DNA from: Eubacterium sp. MSJ-21 | GTDB lineage: Bacteria > Bacillota > Clostridia > Lachnospirales > Lachnospiraceae | Length of the DNA: 64,000 bases | NCBI RefSeq assembly: GCF_018918185.1 | Contig: NZ_JAHLPZ010000007.1 | Location: forward strand, 1 to 64,000 | Direction of reading: 5' to 3' | Shown: piece after piece, positions 8,681-15,615 of the stretch | Numbering within the stretch: position 1 is the first letter of the stretch | How the letters are laid out: every line of letters starts with the position of its first letter | Notes under the pieces: model-generated | The model's database searches: none | What the model saw: only the letters and a program-made list of their open reading frames with translations | Told to the model about the DNA's origin: nothing | Program-made: the position numbers and the translations under genes

Positions 8681-9265
8681 ATGGAACGTCTTGCATATGC
8701 AATCACTGATTTTTTATTGCAGAGGAATGTAATAGAAAAGGAAGAATATGAGATCTATGTATATGGATATGCAATTCTTTTAGAACAGTTGCTGCAGATT
8801 GCAGGGTTTATCGTGCTTGGAATTGCGACGGGGAACTTGCTTTATACAGTGGAATTTTTGATAGTGTTTCATTTGTTCCGAAGTTCCTTTGGCGGATACC
8901 ATGCGGATACGGCTCTGCGCTGTATGTTGCTCAGTTATGGCGGATGGGGTGCTGTGATGTTATGTGTGCATTACTTTGGTACATATGCAGTGCTTCCGAT
9001 ATGGTTCTGGGTGCTTTTGGTTTTCGATATGGGGATATTTATGATATGGGGACCGGTAGCACATGCGAACAAACCACTGACACAGAAACAGAAACGCAGG
9101 AACAAACGCATAGGGATGGCGTTGTTTGGAATTGGCGCATTGCTGACATTTCTTGGGAGAACTTGTGTTGTTGTTGACATTGTTTATATAGGAACAGTTA
9201 CCTTTGTAGCAGTGTTGGCAATGGTAGGAAAAAGAAAGGTAGGAACAAAGTATGAAGAAGATTGA
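8681..9265 (+). CDS. agrB: AgrB-like accessory gene regulator / peptide-processing protease
   Basis: 194 residues from the ATG at 8681, which has GGGAGG at 8669-8674; an in-frame ATG at 8660 lacks a site. AgrB is a membrane cysteine endopeptidase that cuts and cyclises the AgrD propeptide. The catalytic pair is visible: GGYH gives His74 and RC gives Cys81, seven residues apart as in the staphylococcal enzyme. About five hydrophobic segments fill the rest. The last 14 bases overlap the start of the 47-codon agrD. Confidence 0.92.
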   Translation: MERLAYAITDFLLQRNVIEKEEYEIYVYGYAILLEQLLQIAGFIVLGIATGNLLYTVEFLIVFHLFRSSFGGYHADTALRCMLLSYGGWGAVMLCVHYFGTYAVLPIWFWVLLVFDMGIFMIWGPVAHANKPLTQKQKRRNKRIGMALFGIGALLTFLGRTCVVVDIVYIGTVTFVAVLAMVGKRKVGTKYEED

Positions 9266-9395
9266 GAAACTGATTGCGAAGCTTGGTTACAACACTGCAA
9301 AGAAGACGGTGAACAGCGCGTCTGTATGGCACTGCCATCAGGTAAAAGAGCCTGCATCAGCACGTGAACGTCTGATGAAGGAAGCTGTAAAGTAA
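9252..9395 (+). CDS. agrD: AgrD-like cyclic autoinducer peptide precursor
   Basis: A 47-residue gene overlapping the end of agrB by 14 bases in another frame; AAGGTAGG lies just upstream inside agrB. The layout is that of cyclic lactone autoinducer precursors. It has a basic amphipathic N-terminal helix (MKKIEKLIAKLGYN), a small linker (NSAS), a core VWHCHQVK with Cys28, and a charged C-terminal recognition tail (EPASARERLMK). By analogy with staphylococcal AgrD, where a five-residue thiolactone ring ends just before an acidic residue, the ring would be Cys28-Lys32 with cleavage before Glu33. The ring assignment is inference. Confidence 0.82.
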   Translation: MKKIEKLIAKLGYNTAKKTVNSASVWHCHQVKEPASARERLMKEAVK

Positions 9396-9413
9396 TAGAG
9401 CGTAAAAAAGAGT

Positions 9414-9446
9414 GGGCGGATGTCTGTTGGCATCTGCCCTTTCTTT
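9414..9446 (+). terminator. intrinsic terminator of the agr operon
   Basis: GGGCGGATG pairs with CATCTGCCC (one G-U) across a short loop, followed by TTTCTTT. It lies 18 bases after the agrD stop. Confidence 0.8.
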
Positions 9447-9494
9447 ACGTTTGCATTTTAAAAACCGGTATGATAGAATAAGGCAACTGTGTGA

Positions 9495-9690
9495 GACAGG
9501 AGGACACAGAACTCGAAAGGTAAGAACCTTAGCGCCAGGTCCTGAGGGGACGGAAAAAAACTCAGGATGACGAGGAGAAACGTAATCGAAAGATTCGGCG
9601 GATGCGTTTCCGCACAAGCTGAGTGCGTATACAGAAAAAAATATGCGGGTAACTGCAAAACAAAGTTCTGTAATCAGTGATAGAGACATA
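9495..9690 (+). ncRNA. glmS ribozyme (GlcN6P-activated self-cleaving riboswitch)
   Basis: The catalytic core is easily read in the 5' region of glmS. AGCGCC (9531-9536) holds the cleavage site, expected between A9531 and G9532. A G-rich loop GGGGACGG follows, then the P2.1/P3 arm ending ACTCAGG, the invariant TGACGAGG, then ATCGAAAGATTCGGCGGATG and GCTGAGTG. Distal pairing TAACTGCAA follows. The layout matches the Bacillus glmS ribozyme almost segment by segment. GlcN6P binding triggers cleavage and mRNA decay, giving feedback on amino-sugar synthesis. The exact 5' and 3' limits are approximate. Confidence 0.93.
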
Positions 9691-9721
9691 GAAAATTAAA
9701 AATAGAATAGAGGTAGATATT

Positions 9722-11536
9722 ATGTGTGGAATTATTGGTTTTACGGGGAATGAACCAGCGAAGGATATTATCATCGGCGGCTTGGAACGGTTGGAGTACC
9801 GCGGATATGACAGCGCAGGATTAGCACTATTGTCGAACGATCAGATTCAGGTGCGTAAGCGTACCGGCAAGGTAGAGGAGTTACGGAAGCTCTGCGAGGC
9901 AGAGAAAATGTCTGCTACCTGCGGAATCGGTCATACAAGATGGGCAACCCACGGTGGGGTAACGGACGTGAATGCACACCCACATCGTGTCGGAAAGGTC
10001 GTACTGATTCACAATGGTATTATCGAGAATTACCGTCAGATCGTAACAGAGTATGGACTTGCGGACCAGCTTGTATCTGAGACAGATTCTGAGGTTGTTG
10101 CAGCACTTTTGAACAAGTTCTACGAGGGTGATCCGGTCAAGGCAATCAAGAAGACAGTGAAGGTACTTTCCGGTGCATTTGCACTTTGTATTATGTTCCA
10201 GGATATCCCGGATACGATCTATGCGATCCGGAATGTAAGCCCGATGGTGGCAACGTCGTGCGAGAGAGGTTCAGTGATTGCATCCGATCTGACCGCATTA
10301 ATCGAGTTCTCAAAGGAGTATTTCGTAGTACCGGAGTATCACATTCTGACACTCAAGAAGGATGGTATTGATATTGAGGATCTGAAGGGGAATAAAGTGA
10401 CTCCACAGATGCTGACTGTAAACTGGGATATCACAAGTGCACAGAAAGGCGGGTATCCGTTCTTCATGCTCAAGGAAATCTATGAGCAGCCGGACGCAAT
10501 TCGCAACACGATCGCACCACGTATTAATCAGGAGCTTCCTGATTTTACGGAAGACGGAATTGATGATGCGATATTTAAGAATTGCAAGCGTATTTCGATT
10601 GTGGCATGCGGTACAGCGATGCATGCAGGTATGGTTGGAAAGCATCTGATCGAGAAGAAGCTTCGGATTCCGGTGCATGTAGATTGTGCTTCTGAGTTCC
10701 GGTATAAGGATCCGATTATTGATGAGGAAACTTTGACAATCGTACTTTCCCAGTCGGGCGAGACGATTGATACATTAGAAGCGTTAAAGCTTGCGAAAAA
10801 TCGTGGCTCCAAGGTGCTTTCTATCGTTAATGTGAAGGGAAGCACGATTGCAAGAGAAAGCGATTATGTATTATATACACATGCAGGTCCGGAAATCGCC
10901 GTAGCATCGACGAAAGCATATACGGTACAGGTGGCAGCGATGTATCTGATCGCATGCCGGATCGGACTGGTGAAGGAACTTATCACAGAGCATGATGCAA
11001 AACGCTTTATGACAAAGCTTACAAATGCATCGAATATCGTTGAGGAAACTTTGAAATGCGCCGATGATATCAAGCGCGTGGCAGATCATATCAAGTTTGC
11101 AACCGACACGTTTTATATCGGAAGAGGGCTTGACTATACGATGAGCTTAGAAGCAGCGCTGAAGTTAAAGGAAATCTCTTACGTGCATGCAGAAGCATAT
11201 GCGGCAGGAGAACTCAAGCATGGAACAATCGCGTTAATCTCTGAGAATGTTCCGGTTGTCGCACTGGCAACCCAGGAGGATGTCTATGCGAAGGTCATCT
11301 CGAATATCCGTGAGGTTAAGGCAAGAGGTGCATATGTGGTGCTTGTCAGCATGGATGAGGAAGTGAATGATCCAAGTATCTGTGACCAGCATATCCGCCT
11401 TCCGAAGATGGATAGTGAATTTACATCCTTTGCAACAGCGGTTGTATTGCAGTTGGTTGCATATTATACTTCCGAGGCAAAGGGACTGGATGTGGATAAA
11501 CCAAGAAACCTTGCGAAATCTGTAACGGTAGAATAA
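9722..11536 (+). CDS. glmS: glutamine-fructose-6-phosphate aminotransferase
   Basis: 604 residues, the usual length. It starts MCGIIGFTG, where Cys2 is the glutaminase nucleophile after Met removal. The N-terminal Ntn amidotransferase domain (1-235) shows GHTRWATHG and HNGIIENY. Two SIS domains follow with IVACGTAMHAG, LSQSGETIDTLEAL and the C-terminal end KPRNLAKSVTVE. It makes glucosamine-6-P from fructose-6-P and glutamine, the first step of UDP-GlcNAc for peptidoglycan and surface glycans. Expression is controlled by the ribozyme upstream. Confidence 0.98.
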   Translation: MCGIIGFTGNEPAKDIIIGGLERLEYRGYDSAGLALLSNDQIQVRKRTGKVEELRKLCEAEKMSATCGIGHTRWATHGGVTDVNAHPHRVGKVVLIHNGIIENYRQIVTEYGLADQLVSETDSEVVAALLNKFYEGDPVKAIKKTVKVLSGAFALCIMFQDIPDTIYAIRNVSPMVATSCERGSVIASDLTALIEFSKEYFVVPEYHILTLKKDGIDIEDLKGNKVTPQMLTVNWDITSAQKGGYPFFMLKEIYEQPDAIRNTIAPRINQELPDFTEDGIDDAIFKNCKRISIVACGTAMHAGMVGKHLIEKKLRIPVHVDCASEFRYKDPIIDEETLTIVLSQSGETIDTLEALKLAKNRGSKVLSIVNVKGSTIARESDYVLYTHAGPEIAVASTKAYTVQVAAMYLIACRIGLVKELITEHDAKRFMTKLTNASNIVEETLKCADDIKRVADHIKFATDTFYIGRGLDYTMSLEAALKLKEISYVHAEAYAAGELKHGTIALISENVPVVALATQEDVYAKVISNIREVKARGAYVVLVSMDEEVNDPSICDQHIRLPKMDSEFTSFATAVVLQLVAYYTSEAKGLDVDKPRNLAKSVTVE

Positions 11537-11550
11537 TGATAGAGAGATGC

Positions 11551-11584
11551 ATACCTCATTTGTACATGCGTGCAGATGAGGTAT
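11551..11584 (+). other. hairpin downstream of glmS
   Basis: ATACCTCAT (11551-11559) and ATGAGGTAT (11576-11584) form a 9-bp stem without a T-run. It may be a weak terminator or 3'-end stabiliser. Confidence 0.4.
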
Positions 11585-11681
11585 TGTATGTGTAAAAATG
11601 ATTATGGAACGCAGGAATCCTATGTGCGCGGGCACGGACGGGATTACGTGCGTAAAAATTTACAAGGAATGAAGAAACAGG

Positions 11682-13019
11682 ATGAAGGATCTGACAAAAG
11701 GCTACCCGGCAAAAGTGATAATTTTATTTGCCATCCCGATGATATTCGGCAGCATATTTCAACAATTATATAATATAGCGGACAGTAAGATTGTAAGTAC
11801 ATTTGTTGGCACCGAAGCGTTTGCAGCTGTCGGTGCCACAAGTGTTGTATCGAACACATTGATCGGATTTTTGAATTCCCTGACACTTGGGTTTGCAATT
11901 CCGATTGCGAACAGCTTTGGAGGAAAGAATTATAAGCGGATGCGCCGCATGGTGGCAGGTACTGTGTTACTGACGCTGGCAGGGGCAGTTGTGCTTACCG
12001 TGTTAATCTTGCTTTTGATTCCTGCAATCCTGAAACTTCTGGCAACACCGGAAGATATTATGAGCCCGGCGCTTGCGTATGTGCGCATCATTTTATATGG
12101 CATTATATTTGTGTCTGTGTATAACATGTGTGCAAATGTACTGCGCGCGGTTGGTGACAGCCGGACGCCGCTTTATTGTCTGATTATCTCTGTGTTTGTA
12201 AATATCGGACTGGACTTGCTGTTCGTAAATGGATTCCATATGGGGATTGAGGGGGCTGCATGGGCGACAATCCTCTCACAGGCACTTTCAGCAGTGCTTT
12301 GTCTTGGTTATATCCTGCTTAAGTTCCGGGATATTATACCGGAGAAGGACGAGTGGAAACCGGTGGAAGGGCAGTACAGTGAGCTTCTTACGACGGGGCT
12401 TGCGATGGGATTTATGTCGCTTGTTGTGAATTTCGGAACGATTGTGCTTCAAGGTGCAATCAATGGACTGGGAACGGCAATCGTTGCGGCGCATACCGCG
12501 GCAAGAAAAGTGTTCGATATATTTACAGTATCACTTTATTGTCTGGGAAATGCAATGACAACGTACGTCAGTCAGAATATGGGGGCCGGGGAACCGGCAC
12601 GTATTCGCAGAGGGATTCGTCATGCCGTTGTTATGGCAACGGGAATAACAACGGTACTTGTAATTATTTGTTTTGCATTTGGCAGACCGGTATTTACATG
12701 GCTTGCGTCTACCGATAATGCGACAATTGTAGATTCTGCGGTGATGTATTCCCGGATTAGTATTGTATTTTTCTATGTGTTAGGACCGCTATTTATCCTG
12801 CGGTGCAGTCTGCAGGGGATGGGCCGGAAGGTAATACCGGTGTGCTCGAGTGTTGTTGAGATGACAATCAAGGTACTTTCTGCAACGATTCTGGTGCCGC
12901 GGCTTGCTTATTTCGGTGTGGCACTTACGGAACCGATCAGCTGGGTCTGCATGACGATTCTGCTGACTGCGGCTTATTTCGCGAAGCCGCCGGAACAGAT
13001 GTTGCGAAAGTCCGCTTAA
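11682..13019 (+). CDS. MATE family efflux transporter
   Basis: 445 residues with about twelve hydrophobic segments, starting MKDLTKGYPAKVIILFAIPMIFGSIFQQLYNIADSKIV, read here in pieces: IFQQLYNIADS is the typical MATE first-helix motif. The duplicated half includes LVVNFGTIVLQGAINGLG and CLGNAMTTYVSQNMGAG. MATE proteins export drugs or metabolites using Na+ or H+ gradients. The substrate is unknown. It stands alone between glmS and a small membrane protein gene. Confidence 0.92.
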   Translation: MKDLTKGYPAKVIILFAIPMIFGSIFQQLYNIADSKIVSTFVGTEAFAAVGATSVVSNTLIGFLNSLTLGFAIPIANSFGGKNYKRMRRMVAGTVLLTLAGAVVLTVLILLLIPAILKLLATPEDIMSPALAYVRIILYGIIFVSVYNMCANVLRAVGDSRTPLYCLIISVFVNIGLDLLFVNGFHMGIEGAAWATILSQALSAVLCLGYILLKFRDIIPEKDEWKPVEGQYSELLTTGLAMGFMSLVVNFGTIVLQGAINGLGTAIVAAHTAARKVFDIFTVSLYCLGNAMTTYVSQNMGAGEPARIRRGIRHAVVMATGITTVLVIICFAFGRPVFTWLASTDNATIVDSAVMYSRISIVFFYVLGPLFILRCSLQGMGRKVIPVCSSVVEMTIKVLSATILVPRLAYFGVALTEPISWVCMTILLTAAYFAKPPEQMLRKSA

Positions 13020-13110
13020 AATGGTATAATGAACATTATATTGGCTGTGTTCACACAAGCCTGAATAATGCGGAAAACACATTATAAATTCGTCAAAGAA
13101 GGTGAAACAG

Positions 13111-13329
13111 ATGTCGAAACTGAAGACTCCGAAAAAACCGAAGAAGGCAAAGCCGGTGAAAACGATTCACAGGGAACCGGGGAAGCGTATGTCACGCAAA
13201 GAGCGGAAGCTTAAGGAAAAGCGAAGAAAGCAGATGAGTAAGCATATCGACCGGGCTATGGGATTCGTGGCAATCGTATTGTGCACCGTTTCAGCAATCT
13301 TGGACGTAAAAAACAACAAAGACTCATAA
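13111..13329 (+). CDS. small Lys/Arg-rich membrane-anchored protein
   Basis: 72 residues from the ATG at 13111 (AGAAGGTG at 13097-13104). The first 50 residues are extremely basic (KTPKKPKKAKPVK, RKERKLKEKRRKQ), followed by one hydrophobic segment (MGFVAIVLCTVSAIL) and a short hydrophilic tail. The ATG is supported by a good ribosome site and it lies 36 bases before ptb, so it could be the first gene of that unit. The function is unknown. RNA or membrane association would be a guess. Confidence 0.6.
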   Translation: MSKLKTPKKPKKAKPVKTIHREPGKRMSRKERKLKEKRRKQMSKHIDRAMGFVAIVLCTVSAILDVKNNKDS

Positions 13330-13365
13330 AAAGAGGATGGAAGAGGAAAGGAAGAGAACAGAACA

Positions 13366-14283
13366 ATGAAGAATTTTGAAGGATTACTTGAGCAGATCAA
13401 ATCATGCAGCAAGAAGAAGCTTGCCGTTGCAGTTGCACAGGATGATGCGGTCCTTGAGGCAGTAAAGGCAGCGAAGGACAAGGATATTGCAGATGCGATT
13501 CTGGTCGGAGATGCTGATAAGATCAAGGAAATCGCTGCAAGCATGGATATGAGTTTAGAAGGTTTTGAGATTATTGACGTGAAGGATCCGACAGAAGCAG
13601 CTCTTACAGCAGTAAAGCTTGTACATGATGGCGAGGCAGATATGTATATGAAGGGTCTCATTGACACAAAGGGATTCTTAAAGAGCGTACTCAATAAGGA
13701 AGTGGGACTTAGAACCGGTAAGGCTTTGTCACATGTATGTCTGTTTGAGATTGAAGGCTTCGAGAAGATGTTCTTCCTGACTGACGTTGCATTTATTCCA
13801 TACCCAACATTGGAGGACAAGGTAGATATCATCAGCAATACAGTTGCAGTTGCACATGCATGTGGTATCGAGTGTCCAAAGGTAGCTCCGCTTGCAGCTG
13901 TAGAGGTTGTAAATCCGAAGATGCCTGTTACAGTAGACGCAGCTGAGCTTACAAAGATGAATGAAGAGGGTAAGATTACAGGCTGTATCGTGGACGGACC
14001 GCTTTCCATGGACCTTGCAATTGATCCGGAAGCTGCAAAGCATAAGGGAGCAACAAATCGTAAGATTGTCGGTGATGCAGATATCTTATTGTTCCCGGAC
14101 ATTCACGCAGGTAATATCACATACAAGACACTGGTTCACACAGCAAAGGTCAAGAATGGCTGTATCTTAACAGGTACAAAGGCTCCGGTTATCCTGACAT
14201 CCCGTTCCGATACATTTGAGACAAAGGTTAATTCGATTGCCCTTGCAGCGATCGTAGCTGAGAACTTAAAGAAGAACCAGTAA
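13366..14283 (+). CDS. ptb: phosphate butyryltransferase
   Basis: 305 residues of the phosphate acetyl/butyryl transferase family (typical Ptb about 300). LVHDGEADMYMKGLIDT, FFLTDVAFIPYP and SRSDTFETKVNSIALA are characteristic stretches. It converts butyryl-CoA and phosphate to butyryl phosphate plus CoA. Together with the kinase 238 bases downstream it forms the butyryl-phosphate route of butyrate production, typical of Coprococcus and Clostridium rather than the CoA-transferase route of Roseburia. Codons are of the strongly expressed type (many GCA, AAG). Confidence 0.95.
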   Translation: MKNFEGLLEQIKSCSKKKLAVAVAQDDAVLEAVKAAKDKDIADAILVGDADKIKEIAASMDMSLEGFEIIDVKDPTEAALTAVKLVHDGEADMYMKGLIDTKGFLKSVLNKEVGLRTGKALSHVCLFEIEGFEKMFFLTDVAFIPYPTLEDKVDIISNTVAVAHACGIECPKVAPLAAVEVVNPKMPVTVDAAELTKMNEEGKITGCIVDGPLSMDLAIDPEAAKHKGATNRKIVGDADILLFPDIHAGNITYKTLVHTAKVKNGCILTGTKAPVILTSRSDTFETKVNSIALAAIVAENLKKNQ

Positions 14284-14296
14284 TTACAAGCATATT

Positions 14297-14495
14297 CAAA
14301 TGTGCAGAAAGATATATCAGATATGGTTGGACATACGGAACTGATTCTTAAGCAGACCGTTGAAGCACGCTGGCACTTAATGAGCGACTGTTTTTGTCGC
14401 GAATTTAGTACCACTGCGTGCTGAACCGAGCGAGAGCATGTCTGCGTAGAATAGTTCCGTATGTCCAACCGATATACATATATATTGCACATTTG
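14297..14495 (+). repeat. 200-nt nested imperfect palindrome between ptb and buk
   Basis: The whole gap folds on itself. The outer arms CAAATGTGCA (14297-14306) and TGCACATTTG (14486-14495) pair perfectly. The middle arms run from GGTTGGACATACGGAACT (14325) to the complementary end at 14470 with about 31 near-perfect pairs. An inner stem pairs AGCACGC (about 14373-14379) with GCGTGCT (about 14415-14421), and the tip pairs GCGAC with GTCGC around a TGTTTTT loop. It has no ORF or T-run. It may be an mRNA-stability or stoichiometry element or a MITE-like insertion. Confidence 0.8.
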
Positions 14496-14520
14496 CATAC
14501 ATATAAAGGAGGATAATAAA

Positions 14521-15588
14521 ATGAGTTATAAGTCATTGATCATCAATCCGGGTTCTACATCTACAAAGATTGGTGTATTCGAGGATGAGACATTGCTGTT
14601 CGAGGAGACACTGCGTCACTCGACTGAGGAGATTGCACAGTTCGATTCGATCGTTGCACAGAAGGACTTCCGTAAGGATGTTATCGCTAAGGTTTTAGCA
14701 GAGAATAATTTCGATATTAAGACACTGGATGTTGTTGTAGGCCGTGGTGGTCTGCTGAAGCCAATTCCGGGTGGTACATACACAGTTACCGATGAGCTGG
14801 TAAAGGATTTGGTAGAGGCAAAGCGTGGCGAGCATGCGTCAAACCTCGGTGGTATTCTGGCAAAGGATTTCGCTGACGAGCTTGGAATCCCTGCTTATAT
14901 CGTAGATCCGGTTGTTGTTGATGAGTTACAGGATGTTGCAAGACTTTCCGGACACCCGGAGCTCCCTAGAACAAGTATCTTCCATGCATTAAACCAGAAG
15001 GCAGTTGCAAAGCGTTATGCAAAGGAAGTTGGCAAGAAGTACGAGGATTTAAACCTCATCGTAGTACATATGGGTGGCGGAGTTTCTGTAGGTGCCCATA
15101 CAGGCGGTAAGGTAGTCGATGTATTTAATGCTTTGGATGGCGATGGTGCATTCTCACCAGAGCGTGCCGGTGGAGTTCCAAACGGCGAGCTGGTTCGTCT
15201 GTGCTATTCAGGAAAGTACACAGAGAAGGAAATGATCAAGCAGCTGGTTGGTAAGGCAGGCTTCAATGCATATTGTGGTTCTAATGATGCAAGAGATATT
15301 GAGGCTATGGCAAAGAATGGGGACAAGCATGCACAGCTTGTATTTGATGCATTCTTGTATCAGGTATCGAAGGATATCGGAGCACAGGCAGCGGTTCTCT
15401 CTGGTAAGGTTGATCAGATCATCCTGACAGGTGGTATTGCATATGGCAAGTATGCAACGGAAGAGATCACAAAGAGAGTACAGTTCATCGCACCTGTTAC
15501 AGTATATGGTGGCGAGGACGAGCTTCTTGCTCTGGCGCAGGGCGCACTTCGTGTATTAAATGGCGAGGAAGAAGCGAAGATTTATTAA
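14521..15588 (+). CDS. buk: butyrate kinase
   Basis: 355 residues from the ATG at 14521 with AAAGGAGG upstream; an in-frame reading starting at 14461 lies in the palindrome and has no site. ASKHA-fold signatures are seen: [15 protein letters not shown] at the N-terminus, [20 protein letters not shown] (about 190-205) and [11 protein letters not shown] near the end. It makes ATP and butyrate from butyryl phosphate. The length is normal for Buk. Confidence 0.97.
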   Translation: MSYKSLIINPGSTSTKIGVFEDETLLFEETLRHSTEEIAQFDSIVAQKDFRKDVIAKVLAENNFDIKTLDVVVGRGGLLKPIPGGTYTVTDELVKDLVEAKRGEHASNLGGILAKDFADELGIPAYIVDPVVVDELQDVARLSGHPELPRTSIFHALNQKAVAKRYAKEVGKKYEDLNLIVVHMGGGVSVGAHTGGKVVDVFNALDGDGAFSPERAGGVPNGELVRLCYSGKYTEKEMIKQLVGKAGFNAYCGSNDARDIEAMAKNGDKHAQLVFDAFLYQVSKDIGAQAAVLSGKVDQIILTGGIAYGKYATEEITKRVQFIAPVTVYGGEDELLALAQGALRVLNGEEEAKIY

Positions 15589-15615
15589 GAGAAAATGTTT
15601 TATGGGAGGGGTAGA

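Noticed and set aside
13167-14102. 311-codon minus-strand ORF over ptb
   Set aside because: It is antisense to a highly biased known enzyme gene and has no recognisable protein pattern or ribosome site.
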